From positions 1,736,001-1,800,000 of the forward strand of contig CAVWRA010000006.1 in assembly GCA_963757265.1 (NCBI GenBank): DNA of 64,000 nt, given 5' to 3'. Below, one piece after another: positions 24,594 to 34,096 of the stretch (position 1 is its first letter; every line of letters starts with the position of its first letter). Made by a program: the position numbers and the translations under genes. The notes beneath the pieces were generated by a model. That model was not told where the DNA came from, ran no database searches, and saw only the letters and a program-made list of their open reading frames with translations. The DNA comes from CAIVVT01 sp963757265 (GTDB taxonomy: Bacteria > Acidobacteriota > Terriglobia > Bryobacterales > Bryobacteraceae).

Positions 24594-25631
24594 ATGACCA
24601 TGAAAGCCCTCGTCAAAGCAAAACCTGAGCCCGGTCTGTGGCTCGAAGAGGTCTCAGCCCCTACCGTTGGCATCAATGACGTTCTGATCCGCGTCGATTA
24701 CACTGCCATCTGCGGCACCGACGTTCACATCTGGAATTGGGATGAATGGGCGCAAAAAACAATCCCCGTGCCCATGGCCGTCGGCCACGAGTTTGTCGGC
24801 CACATCGTCGAGGTAGGTTCCAATGTCCTCGACCTCAGCCCCGGCGACCGCGTCAGCGGCGAAGGCCACGTCGTCTGCGGACGCTGCCGCAACTGCCTGG
24901 CCGGACGCCGCCATCTGTGCGCCCATACCCAGGGCGTGGGCGTCAACCGGCCCGGCTGCTTCGCCCAGTTTGTCGCCATCCCGGCCGCCAACGTATGGCG
25001 TCATCACGACACCATTCCCGACGAGATCGCCGCGTTCTTCGATCCCTTCGGCAACGCCGTCCACACCGCCCTGGCCTTCCCCGTGGACGGCGAGGATGTG
25101 CTGATCACCGGGGCCGGGCCGATCGGCATCATGGCCTCCGCCGTCGCACGCCATTGCGGCGCGCGCCACATCGTCATCACCGACGTCAACCCGGCCCGGC
25201 TCGAGCTGGCCCGGCGTTTCGGTATCACCGAAGCCGTCGACGCCACACGCGAGACGCTGCCCGAAGTCCAGAAGCGGCTCGGCATGCGGGAGGGTTTCGA
25301 CGTCGGCCTGGAGATGTCCGGCAACGGCCGCGCCCTGCGTGACATGATCGACAACATGCGGCATGGCGGTTCCATCGCTCTGCTCGGCATCCCCAACCAG
25401 GAGGTCGCCATCGATTGGAACAAGGTGATTTTCAACATGCTGACGATCCAGGGCATCTACGGCCGCGAGATGTTCGAAACCTGGTACAAGATGACGGTCT
25501 TTATCGAGTCCGGGCTCGACCTGACGCCGATCATCACGCACCGTTTCCGCTTTGACGAGTTTACGCTGGGCTTCGACGCCATGCGCTCTTCCCGCTCTGG
25601 GAAGGTCATTCTCGATTGGACCTGCGCCTGA
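24594..25631 (+). CDS. tdh: L-threonine 3-dehydrogenase
   Basis: A 345-residue medium-chain zinc dehydrogenase that oxidises threonine to 2-amino-3-ketobutyrate. Seen are the catalytic zinc Cys (AICGTDVHIW), the GHEFVGHIVEVG helix, the four-Cys structural zinc loop (CGRCRNCLAGRRHLC), the GAGPIGIMA nucleotide loop and the Tdh-type FNMLTIQGIYGREMFETWYKM segment. The start at 24594 follows AGGGGAG at ideal spacing. No kbl (2-amino-3-ketobutyrate ligase) is adjacent, so the pathway partner lies elsewhere. Confidence 0.95.
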   Translation: MTMKALVKAKPEPGLWLEEVSAPTVGINDVLIRVDYTAICGTDVHIWNWDEWAQKTIPVPMAVGHEFVGHIVEVGSNVLDLSPGDRVSGEGHVVCGRCRNCLAGRRHLCAHTQGVGVNRPGCFAQFVAIPAANVWRHHDTIPDEIAAFFDPFGNAVHTALAFPVDGEDVLITGAGPIGIMASAVARHCGARHIVITDVNPARLELARRFGITEAVDATRETLPEVQKRLGMREGFDVGLEMSGNGRALRDMIDNMRHGGSIALLGIPNQEVAIDWNKVIFNMLTIQGIYGREMFETWYKMTVFIESGLDLTPIITHRFRFDEFTLGFDAMRSSRSGKVILDWTCA

Positions 25632-25689
25632 AACCGACAATAACCGCCGCGGCAAAGTCGCGAATTTGCCGGTAAAACACCGTGTTGTA

Positions 25690-25716
25690 ACCGTAAAAAC
25701 TCGTGTTTTTTGCGGT
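25690..25716 (+). terminator. Hairpin with A- and T-tracts after tdh
   Basis: ACCGTAAAAAC-TCGT-GTTTTTTGCGGT forms a stem with one bulge, about 60 bases after the tdh stop. The T-run lies in the stem rather than after it, so termination is plausible but not textbook. The hairpin directly precedes the 31-nt repeat array. Confidence 0.35.
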
Positions 25717-25717
25717 T

Positions 25718-26082
25718 CCGTGTATCTACGGTTTTCTAAAGGACTTAGCCGTATAGCGCCGTAAACCCGCCCACGCCGTGGGCGCAACTATCTGATTCTA
25801 AATGACTTATTCGATTGCCCCGGTGCTTCACGGTGGATCTATGGCAAATAAAGGGCTTAGGCAAATTTCACGGGCATTTTGGCGCACATTAACATGCCGC
25901 ACCGTGCGTCACGGTGGATCTGCTGCAATGATTGGAGTTACGAACATTAAGGTGCAACATTAACATGGCTCACCGTGCGCCACGGTGGATCTGTGGCAAA
26001 CAAAGAGGTTATCAACATTAACACGCGCATTCTTGCACTTTCACGCTGTTTCACCGTGGATCTATTGCAATAAAAGGACTTA
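25718..26082 (+). repeat. Array of about 31-nt repeats (CACGGTGGATCT...CTTA)
   Basis: Four clear units start at 25829, 25910, 25981 and 26052 (periods 81, 71, 71). Each is 31 nt: CACGGTGGATCT, a variable centre around TGGCAAA, and a terminal (A)GGxxTTA. Degenerate earlier units start at 25718 and about 25788. Spacers of 40-50 nt are themselves related (ACATTAACATG, CACCGTGCG), so this is not CRISPR. Where a spacer meets the next unit, CACCGTGCGTCACGGTG makes a perfect 7-bp dyad. No coding frame spans it. The 520-base gap between tdh and rsmI is AT-richer than its flanks and otherwise empty. Confidence 0.8.
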
Positions 26083-26154
26083 TCTGAATTTTAGCGTGTG
26101 CGCCGAAATGCCGCAAAACGCCGTTTTCGAGGCCGTCTTTCGCCCGTCGCCGGC

Positions 26155-26988
26155 TCATTTTTGGTCCGGAATTTCGACCTGGGCGTACACCGCGCGCTTG
26201 GGCAGGCCGCGCCGGCGCGCCACTTCCTTGATCGCGTCCATGCGCCGCATCCCGACTTTCTCGAGGGCCGTAACCTCTTCAGGAATCGTCACTTCCGCAG
26301 CTTGATCGGCGCTCGATAGCGGCCCCACCAGGAGCGTAAACTCGCCCCGGACCGCGTCCCGCCCGGCCAGGACGGCGTGCACCTCCGACGCTCGCCCGCG
26401 CAGGAACTCCTCATGCAGCTTGGTCAGTTCCCGCGCCGCGACCACCGGCGGATCGCCCAAGACATCCACTAAGTCCTTTATAGTCTCCAGGATACGGTGC
26501 GGCGCCTCGTAGAAAACGTGGACCGTGCCGCTAACAGCCAGCGTCGCCAAAAAGCGCTGCCGCTCACCGCTCTTGCGCGGCAGAAAGCCATGAAAATAAA
26601 AGGAACCAGTGGGCAATCCGGACGCCGACAGGGCGCATAACAGCGCCGACGCTCCGGGGATCGGAACCACCCGGATTCCAGCCTCAACTGCTGCATTTAC
26701 AAGGCGATAGCCGGGATCCGAGATCAGCGGCGTCCCGGCATCCGAGACCAGGGCGATGTCGTCGCCCGCACTCAGGCGAGCGATCAAAGCTGGAGTGCGT
26801 TGGCCTTCGTTATGCTCGTGGTAGCTGACGAGCGGGCGCTGGATGTTGTAATGGTCCAACAACTTACGGGTCTGGCGGGTGTCTTCGCAAGCGATGGCCG
26901 CCACGGCGCGCAGCGTCTCGACGGCGCGGTAAGTGATATCGGCCAGATTGCCGATGGGCGTGGCAACCAGGTACAAAGTTCCCGGCAT
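26155..26988 (-). CDS. rsmI: 16S rRNA (cytidine-1402-2'-O)-methyltransferase
   Basis: A 277-residue tetrapyrrole-methylase-fold protein with the RsmI hallmarks GTLYLVATPIGNLADIT, ACEDTRQTRKLL, VSDAGTPLISDPGYRLV, PIPGASALLCALSASG and HEEFLRG. It methylates C1402 of 16S rRNA with RsmH in the decoding centre. The ATG at 26988 is preceded by GGGAG; the longer frame upstream has no such site. It lies 95 bases after the class I methyltransferase gene on the same strand. Confidence 0.95.
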   Translation of the reverse strand: MPGTLYLVATPIGNLADITYRAVETLRAVAAIACEDTRQTRKLLDHYNIQRPLVSYHEHNEGQRTPALIARLSAGDDIALVSDAGTPLISDPGYRLVNAAVEAGIRVVPIPGASALLCALSASGLPTGSFYFHGFLPRKSGERQRFLATLAVSGTVHVFYEAPHRILETIKDLVDVLGDPPVVAARELTKLHEEFLRGRASEVHAVLAGRDAVRGEFTLLVGPLSSADQAAEVTIPEEVTALEKVGMRRMDAIKEVARRRGLPKRAVYAQVEIPDQK

Positions 26989-27083
26989 GGGCCTGCTCCC
27001 AGTATGCCGGAGCGCCGGTTTCAGCGGGAGTCGCGAGCCGGCGCGAACGACGAAAAGACGGCGATAGCGCCGGCCCGCCGGTC

Positions 27084-27884
27084 TCAACCCGCATCGCCTT
27101 GCATTGGCTTGCGGAAGGTCAGCATGTAGAGTTCGCGTTCGCAGATCTCGCGCACTTCCACTTCCTGCATTCCTGGAGGCAACAGATTCACGGGAGCCAC
27201 GATGGTCCGGGGGCGGTGCTTGAAGAAGGCCCCGGCAACCAGCTTGTCCTCGTGGCGCCGGGCCAGTTCCTCGGTTTCATCCACGACCAGCAAGCGGCTA
27301 CCCGGCTTAGCCACCCGCACCATCTCGCGCAGAGCCGCGCCGGGATCCGTGAAAAAGTTGATCCCACCGATGTGGAAGACACAGTCAAATACGGAGTTTG
27401 GATAGGGCAGGTACTCGGCCAGACCCTGGCAAAGCTGGAATCGCAGTTTGAGGCGACGCGCATTGCGGCGACAACGAGCGAGCATGCCTGCCGAAAGGTC
27501 CAGGCCATAGAAATCCGCGTCGCGATTCAGATATTGCCAATTCGCCCCCGTGCCTACGGAAACTTCCAAAAAGCTGCCTCCAGGATGGAGCTCAATTAAG
27601 TCCAAATACGTTTTGCGACGGGCGGCCTCGGCTCCGCTCCTCCACCAGGCATACAGTCGGGTAGAGAAATCGTAAAAAGGAGCGAAGCGGTCATATAACT
27701 GCTGATAGCGGGCATTCACGCCTAGCACCGGGCCCTTGGGTAGGAAAACAGGGATCTCGTTGCGCACGGTGTACGAAACTCCGGTGCGGGGATTCTTGAA
27801 GCCTACAGATTCCGGGATCAAAGGGCCTTGATCGAATGGGTCCTGGTATGCAATGGGGAAACGCATAGGCGTGTACTCACGCAT
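27084..27884 (-). CDS. Class I SAM-dependent methyltransferase
   Basis: About 266 residues. A short N-terminal part (NEIPVFLP) resembles Trm112-like/UbiE-associated segments, followed by a Rossmann methyltransferase: motif I LEVSVGTGANWQYL, DLSAGMLARCRRN, LPYPNSVFDCVFHIGGINFF and REMVRVAKPGSRLLVVDE. UbiE/methyltransferase-11 members act on lipids, quinones or small molecules; substrate unknown. The start is uncertain: ATG at 27884 or 27866, neither with a good ribosome-binding site. A MITE derivative lies 126 bases upstream. Confidence 0.8.
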   Translation of the reverse strand: MREYTPMRFPIAYQDPFDQGPLIPESVGFKNPRTGVSYTVRNEIPVFLPKGPVLGVNARYQQLYDRFAPFYDFSTRLYAWWRSGAEAARRKTYLDLIELHPGGSFLEVSVGTGANWQYLNRDADFYGLDLSAGMLARCRRNARRLKLRFQLCQGLAEYLPYPNSVFDCVFHIGGINFFTDPGAALREMVRVAKPGSRLLVVDETEELARRHEDKLVAGAFFKHRPRTIVAPVNLLPPGMQEVEVREICERELYMLTFRKPMQGDAG

Positions 27885-28010
27885 TATTTCACACAGGGTC
27901 GATTGTCGCCGGTGCAATTGGCGCGGGATCTCATTGGCCAGGCCATGCAGGAGCGACGAATGGAAAGATCGTATCCGGACATGGAAGGCTCGAAAGATCA
28001 CCGTGCTGAC

Positions 28011-28091
28011 CTAGCCCGGATGTTTCACCAACAATCGGCTGCGGCCCTCTCATCGCGCCTCGCTGCGATTGCGGTGCAACATCCGGGCTAG
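28011..28091. mobile_element. MITE-like repeat, copy 3, internally deleted (81 bp)
   Basis: Reads as the reverse complement of the family: starts CTAGCCCGGATGTTTCACC and ends ...GTGCAACATCCGGGCTAG. The two ends match the 196-bp copies, but about 115 bases of the centre are missing, with the junction after GGCTGCGG. The right-hand CTAG supplies the stop codon of the TonB receptor remnant on the minus strand. Confidence 0.85.
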
Positions 28092-30443
28092 CGGCCAAAC
28101 CTATAGGTAAAGCTTAAGCTCGCGTAGGAAGGTATTCGCACTCCAACAACCTCTGCGATCGGGTTTGCGGGGACCGGCAACGCGCCGGCATACCCGGGAT
28201 GATCGTCCGTGGCAAAGTTTTCGGTGGTCTGCCCGGTGTAGCCGCGGGCAATCATCATGTTTAAGCCGACGTTGATCTTTCCCGCAGCAAATGGCCGCAC
28301 CAGGGCCAGCCGGAACTCTTTGTCCGGCACGCCGAGGCAGTAGGAGGTCAGGTCGCTCGGGTACCTCTCATCGCATCCATTCCCGACCGCCTTCCTTCCG
28401 ACGTATTCAAATTCACCTTTGGCCATTAAATGAAAGGGCAGCTTTTGATAAGTCCAGGAAAGATCGCCGATCAATCTCGGAGCCTCAGGGGTCACCTGTC
28501 CCGTGTCCAAATCGCGGGCATCGGCCTGCTCGAACGTCGCCTGGAGCGATCCATAGGGGAAGCTCTGGCGCAGAGTAAGCGCGAGATAACGAATACGGCC
28601 CGGCCCCAGGTCGAACTGCAAGCCGGTGTCTGGATCAATCTTCCCGTACTCGGCGGTTTGTGTTTCGTGTCCCAATGTCAGCTTCAGATCCGTCTTGTGG
28701 AAGCGCTTGCTGGCGACCAGTTGATATGAGCGCGCCGTCTCCACCGGGTCAGCAGCCACCGGGTTGCCGGATGCGGCCTGCTGTCCCACAGTCGATCCCA
28801 CTCTCGGATCTTCCGTAAAGAACGACTTCCCAAAGCTGAGCGCGAGCTGAGGAACGTACCAGGATTCCTGTGGAAAAAACGTCATCGTCGCTTTCGGCGA
28901 ATTCACTCCTACCAACCTATTCCAGGAATTCGCGGGAGTCACCAGGTCTTGGTTGTCGATGCTGATCTCATCGCGTCTCCAACCCAGGTAGTAGCGAAAG
29001 TACTTGCTCAGCTCGCCTTCCGCGGCGATGTAGGGCGTTACCGGAGCGATGGTCACATTATTTCCGTCCACCTTGATGAACGGTCCGTAGTAGTACGGGT
29101 CGGTGGGATTGTAGAAGTTGTAATGGTCCAGGTCGTCGCGCCGCGGCGCCTCGCGCTCGTAGTCGATCCCGGCCAGCAGAGTAAGTGCCTTCGAGATACT
29201 TCTTCTTATACGCCGCGTTGCCGCCGGCTCACGGTGCGGAACTCGCTCTGGCGGATCAGGCCAAACCCGAAGTCGGAGAATAGAGACAGGTTGTAGGTGC
29301 GGAAGAATCCGGAGAGCTGAAGTTCCTGGTTGTCGCCCAGCTTCCACACATCGTTCAAAGCGATCAGCGCGGTGTGGGTCTGATCCTTCTGCCGAGGGTC
29401 AATCGTATCCGGGTATTGCTTCCATCCGTCGGCAGCATCGACGGAATTGAATCCGTAAATCGGACTTAGTCCCGCCACATAGGAGAAGCCATAGTAACCG
29501 ATTCCGAACTAAGGTCAGCGTGTGAGCTCCCACGCGGAAGACCCGGCCGAGGTTGAGTCTTAACCTGCTTGCGATGCTCCAGCCGGTCCAGGAATCCATT
29601 GCCGTATGAGCCCTCGATCGCGATCCACGAATGGTCCGAAGGACTGAGCCCCGCCGTGCCCGTGATGTCGCGGTTGTCTGCAGTCAGGGTGAAAAACGGA
29701 TCGAGATGCGATCGCAGTGCATAGGTCGTCGCCAGGTTCAAGGCGTGATTACCCTCGCGCACATTGAACGCGCCGCCATCCACCTCGACGCTCTCGATCA
29801 CATCCGCAATGTAAATGTTCGGATCGGTGTAGCCATTGCCGTGAGCGTTCGCCGACAGGTTGTTGGGGACCAGGTAGGCGCCGACCTGGACGAACTGCGC
29901 GATGGGCTCGCCGTGGTCACCGGCGACGCCCGGCGCAAAATATTGCGGCGCCTTGATACCGCTCGACGCGGTTTCAATCGGATAGCCGGGTATCGAAACC
30001 GGCGCGCCTGGACGGCCCGGATTTGCATCCAGCAAATCCTCGCTGACGAATACCCTCTCGGCGGGATCAGGCGCCTGGACATCGACTCCGGCCACGTCCG
30101 CGGTCACGGTCACGGACTCGCTGCGAATGGAGAGCGTGTCCATGCGGATCTGCAGTGTTTCGTTGCGTCCGGCGCGAACGACCACTGAGCGGTGCACGGC
30201 GCGAAAAGCCGGGGCTTCCACGTTGAGGAAATACTCGCCGGCCAACTGGACCTGCAGTTCGAATTTTCCGTCAGGTCCGGAAGTGGCGTGGGCCACGGCG
30301 TGTTGATGGTCAAGGAGACGAACGTCGGCCTTCGGGAGAGCCTCTCCCTGCGGATCAACGACGCGGCCCGACACTACAATGTTCTGGGCGAAGATCAGGC
30401 CAGGTGCAAGGAGGAACAATAAAGCCCCACACTTCAGCCGCAT
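28088..30443 (-). pseudogene. TonB-dependent receptor pseudogene (several frameshifts)
   Basis: Signal peptide (ALLFLLAPGLIFAQ), carboxypeptidase-regulatory domain (VSGRVVDPQGEALPKADVRLLD) and plug (PQYFAPGVAGDHGEPIAQFV, NIYIADVIESVEVDGGAFN) read in one frame to about 29565. The barrel then continues in a second frame (FRVGAHTLTLV), a third (GYYGFSYVAGLSPIYGFN..FRTYNLSLFSDFGFGLIRQ) and a fourth (LLAGIDYEREAPRRD... to the C-terminus SFTYRFGR). At least three indels between about 29200 and 29570 make a full receptor impossible. The last codons and stop lie at the edge of a MITE. Clustering of the indels in 400 bases suggests true decay. Confidence 0.85.
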
Positions 30444-30693
30444 GATGCGCCCAGCCTCCGAAGGGCGCGGCGGGCGTCGATGCAGTGTGCGGCAAGGGCG
30501 GGGAATCGATGGCCCATTGGATCTTGAAGAGCGCTACGAAAATTCAAATCGTAATACTAACAGTGGTAGCAAGAATTTTCAAGAGGTGTTACGAAAGCCC
30601 GGCAGGCGAATCGCGTAATCAGCGTGGTGGCGGTGGTGGCTCGGGGATTGAGGCGCCGACCGCGCGTCCGGAGGGAGAGGTTACCCGGAGCCA
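30444..30693. other. Intergenic region, nothing recognised
   Basis: About 250 bases between the start of the receptor pseudogene and the end of the DinB gene. An AT-richer core (about 30535-30600) could hold the former receptor promoter. No gene or repeat is seen. Confidence 0.4.
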
Positions 30694-31215
30694 CTAGGGC
30701 TGCTGAGTGTGCGGGGTCCCGGGCGCGGCCGCCTTCAGGTATGAGTAGAATCCCAGGTCTTCTCCGGTGGCGGCCTTGGTCAGGAGGATGATCTGGCCGG
30801 TGTGCTGGGCGAAGTGCTCCAACACGTGCAGAATCGCCTCGGTCACGCTGATGTCGAAGTTCTGCGGCCGGATCATCTCCGTCATCCGCGCCTCGGGCAG
30901 CGCCTGCAACGTCAGGCACGCCTCGGCAACCGTCTCGCGCAGCCGCTTCACCAGTTCCTCGTGCGCAACGCTGCCGCGCGCGGCGAACTCGGCGTCGCGC
31001 TGCCGCACGTCCGGCGCGCCGCCGACGCCATGCAGAATCCACTGCCGCACGTTGCCCGCCAGATGCAGGCACAGGTTGCCGGCGGAGTTCGAGTTCTCGC
31101 CCGCTCGCCCCCAGATCTGCTCGTCGCTCAGCTTGCCCAGGCAGACCTCGATGCGCTCCTCGAGCTGCCTCAGCTTGCGCACCGCGCAATCGATCACCAG
31201 CCGCTCCACGCTCAT
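30694..31215 (-). CDS. DinB-family protein
   Basis: A 173-residue four-helix-bundle protein with metal-ligand-type histidines (LCLHLAGNVRQWI, HVLEHFAQHTGQIIL) in the order seen in DinB/DUF1572 proteins. Some relatives are bacillithiol-dependent transferases (BstA-like), which is attractive because bshA is in this window, but substrate is unknown. Its ATG overlaps the stop of the upstream 462-residue gene as ATGA. Confidence 0.85.
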   Translation of the reverse strand: MSVERLVIDCAVRKLRQLEERIEVCLGKLSDEQIWGRAGENSNSAGNLCLHLAGNVRQWILHGVGGAPDVRQRDAEFAARGSVAHEELVKRLRETVAEACLTLQALPEARMTEMIRPQNFDISVTEAILHVLEHFAQHTGQIILLTKAATGEDLGFYSYLKAAAPGTPHTQQP

Positions 31216-32600
31216 GACGGTTTGCCCTCCTTGCCGCCCGGCCGCTTCTCTTCCGTATTGTCATTCAGCAGCGACTCGAGTTCCATCACCAGCCAGCGCG
31301 CGTCGAGATCGGGGTGATGCAGGCCCAGGTCGGCGGGCTCGATGTTGCTCTTCTTCAGATACTCGGCGAAGAGCATGATCATCGTGCCGGGCGAGCCGCC
31401 GATGCGGAAGATGGCGCAGCTGGAGTCGCCGCACTGCACCAGAGTATCGAAGCTCGCGGCGAGCGCCTGCGCGGCCTGGGCGGCGAGGGTCCGCTCCCCG
31501 TGCTCGAAGCATAGCCGCGCCATCCCGGCCAGCAGCACCAGCTCGTCGCCGCTGGGCCGCATGCGGGCGCCGTCCCGGATTGTCTCAGCGGCCAGCGAGG
31601 CCCAGCGCGGGGCGTCCAGTTCGCCCGCCCGCGAGTCGAGCAGGTCGCCCAGCATCGCGGCGCGCGCGCCGGCGTACTCCTGCGAGCGAATCAGCCGCAG
31701 GGCGGCGTCCAGCGGCAGGTCCTTCGTTTCGGGCAGGTTCTTCAGACCCGGGTCGTCGGCCTGCTCGCCGAAACCGAGGTCGATGTCGAAATTGAAATTG
31801 AAGTCGAACTTCATCTTGGCCCCGCCGGGCTCCTCGCCCGCAGGCTCTGTCAGGGGCGAGCCGGGCTCGGAGGCGGCGTTGTGCTCGCCGCCTTGCACAG
31901 TGGCGGACGGGCGTTGCGCAAGAGCCTTGCGCGCGGCGCGGCAGCGAGCCAGGGCCTGGCGGGCCAGCGCCGGCGCGGCGCGGCGCCAAGTGGCCGCGAC
32001 GCTCTCGAGCTGTGCGACCTCATCCGGCTCCGGCTGCTCCGGGAAGGCTCCCACGATCTCCGCCAGCAGCGGCGCGAAGTCGGCGGGCTGGCTCTCGCGG
32101 GCCTGCTGGAGCAGATGCCCGGTAGAGGTGAGGTTGTAGGCGCCGGCGGCGAGGGCGCGGTCGAGCGCGTCGCGGGCTTGGCTCCAGTCCTTGAGGCCGC
32201 CGATCAACTGGTCGTAGCAAACAGCGAGAGGGTCAGCCTGCCGGCCGGGCGGGCGGCGCGACTGGGTGGCGCAGAGCGACTCGGCATGGGCGGCGTCGAG
32301 GGGCGCCAGCAGCCTCACGATGCCTTTGAGGAATGCGGCGCGCGTCAACGCGTCGGTGAGCTGCAGCGTACCCTGGCCGGCGTCGCGCAGGAAACGCGCG
32401 GCGCGGGCATCGTCGTGGCCTTTCAGGACCTCGCCGGCGCGAATCTGGGTGTCGATGCCGAAGACCGGCGGCTCGGCCATGGCGGCGTTTTCGATCTGCT
32501 CGATCAGGACCGTTGTGCGCCGCTCGAGGCCCGCGGAGCCAGTCTCCGGCGGTTGGAGCGCGAGCGCCGCGGCGAGGAGCAGGAGCGGGCCGGGGAGCAT
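31212..32600 (-). CDS. Secreted protein of unknown function
   Basis: A 462-residue protein with a short signal-like N-terminus (MLPGPLLLLAAALALQPPE) and an otherwise helical, Ala/Leu-rich repeat-like body, suggestive of TPR-type solenoid but without clear consensus. A curious alternating segment MKFDFNFNFDIDLGFG lies near residue 265. A CGDSSCAIF pair near residue 400 could form a disulphide. No family is recognised. It is coupled to the DinB gene by a 4-base overlap and lies about 90 bases after the E2 gene on the same strand. Confidence 0.7.
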   Translation of the reverse strand: MLPGPLLLLAAALALQPPETGSAGLERRTTVLIEQIENAAMAEPPVFGIDTQIRAGEVLKGHDDARAARFLRDAGQGTLQLTDALTRAAFLKGIVRLLAPLDAAHAESLCATQSRRPPGRQADPLAVCYDQLIGGLKDWSQARDALDRALAAGAYNLTSTGHLLQQARESQPADFAPLLAEIVGAFPEQPEPDEVAQLESVAATWRRAAPALARQALARCRAARKALAQRPSATVQGGEHNAASEPGSPLTEPAGEEPGGAKMKFDFNFNFDIDLGFGEQADDPGLKNLPETKDLPLDAALRLIRSQEYAGARAAMLGDLLDSRAGELDAPRWASLAAETIRDGARMRPSGDELVLLAGMARLCFEHGERTLAAQAAQALAASFDTLVQCGDSSCAIFRIGGSPGTMIMLFAEYLKKSNIEPADLGLHHPDLDARWLVMELESLLNDNTEEKRPGGKEGKPS

Positions 32601-32692
32601 GAACCGATTGTACGGCGAAGCGAGCGCCGCAGCGGTGCATCGGCCGCAGGGTTAACTCACACAATGGCCGGTCAGGACGCGCGCGGGCTGTA

Positions 32693-34067
32693 CTACAGGA
32701 CCTCGCCGCTCCAGTTCTCGAGCACCTGCTTGACCTTCTGGCAGAACTGGTCGCCCAGAGCGCCGTCGATGAGTCGATGGTCGAAGGTCAGGGCCAGGTA
32801 GCCACAAGAGCGGATGGCGATGGCATCTCCGTCGACGACGACGGGGACCTTCTCGACCGCGCCCAGGCCGAGGATGGCGACCTGCGGCTGGTTGATGACG
32901 GGCGTGGCGAAGAGGCTGCCGAAGCTGCCGAAGTTGGTGATGGAGAAGGTCCCGCCGGAGACCTCGTCGGGCTTGAGCTGGCGGGAGCGGGCGCGGGCGG
33001 CGAGGTCGACGATGGCACGCTGCAAGCCGGCGACGCTCTTCTCGTCGGCCTGGCGGATGACGGGCACGATCAGGCCGCTGTCGAGCGCCACGGCGATGCC
33101 GATATTGATCTCGTTGTGATAGAGGATGTTGGTCCCCTCGATGGAGGCGTTGACAATGGGGAAGGCGCGCAGGGCTTCGGCGGCGGCGCGGACAACGAAG
33201 GGCAGGAACGTCAGGCCGAAGCCGTAACGCTGGCGGAACTCCTCTTTCGAGCGGGCGCGGAGGCGAGCGACGGGCGTCATATCGACGCGGTGAACGGTGG
33301 TGACGTGGGCCGAAGTGCGCTTGGAGAGGACCATGTGCTCGGCGATCTTCTGGCGCATGATGGACATCGGCTCGAGGCGCAATTTGGCGGGCTCGGGAGG
33401 CGCCAGCGGCGGGAAGGATTCGGGCAATGGAGCCGGCGCGCGCACAGGGGCGGCTACTGGAGCCGGGGCCGGCACGGGCGCCGGAGCCGCAGCTGGAGCT
33501 GAAGCCGGAACGGGTGTTGTGCCCCGCGTGGCGAGGTAGGCATCGACGTCGGCCCTGGTGACGCGGCCGCCGGCGCCGGTGCCCTTCACGAGTCTCAAAT
33601 CGATGTTGTTCTCGCGGGCCAGTTTGCGGACCAGCGGGCTGACGGGGCCGGCGAGTTCCTCGGCTACGGCCTGCGGGCGCGACGGCTGCAGGCGCCGGCT
33701 CAGCCACGGGGGTGGGAGCAGTGACGGGCGCAGGGGCTGGCGCGGGCGCAGGCTTTGTTTCTGCGGGCGGGGCGGCCACCTTCGCTCCCGGAGCTTCGGC
33801 GCCCGAGGCAGCGGGCGAAGCGACGGCCTCGCCGGGCGCACCGATGCGGGCGACGACGGTATTGATGGCGATGACCGCGCCCTCCTGGACCAGGATCTCG
33901 GTGAGGACACCCTCGACCGGGGCGGGGATTTCGGTATCGACCTTGTCGGTGGAGATTTCGAAGAGCGGCTCATCGCGCTGGACGGGGTCGCCGACCTTCT
34001 TAAGCCACTTGGTCAGCGTGCCTTCGACAATGCTCTCGCCCATCTGGGGCATCACAACATCGGTCAT
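32693..34067 (-). pseudogene. Dihydrolipoamide acyltransferase (E2), frameshifted in linker
   Basis: An N-terminal lipoyl domain (VVMPQMGESIVEGTLTKWLK, lipoyl-Lys in EISTDKVDTEIP), an Ala/Pro linker, a peripheral-subunit-binding domain (VSPLVRKLARENNIDL, GRVTRADVDAYL) and the CAT domain with active His in LTFDHRLIDGALGDQF. The lipoyl domain and the rest are in different frames; dropping one G of a GG at about 33670 joins APAAVAPA to AVAEELAGPV. Length is 3n+1, consistent with one inserted base. The repaired protein has 457 residues, normal for E2 of pyruvate, 2-oxoglutarate or branched-chain complexes; E1 genes are not here, so the complex is undecided. The ATG at 34067 has GGAGAG upstream. 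Confidence 0.85.
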
Positions 34068-34096
34068 GGGGTGCTCTCCATTCGTTCCAACTAGCG

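Noticed and set aside
25718..26082. CRISPR-like array of 31-nt repeats with 40-50-nt spacers
   Set aside because: Repeats differ at many positions, spacers resemble one another, periods vary (71-81), and no cas gene is present.
26464..26482. Inverted AAAGGACTTA word of the repeat array inside rsmI
   Set aside because: It encodes conserved rsmI residues (IKDLVD) and a ten-base match 400 bp away can occur by chance.
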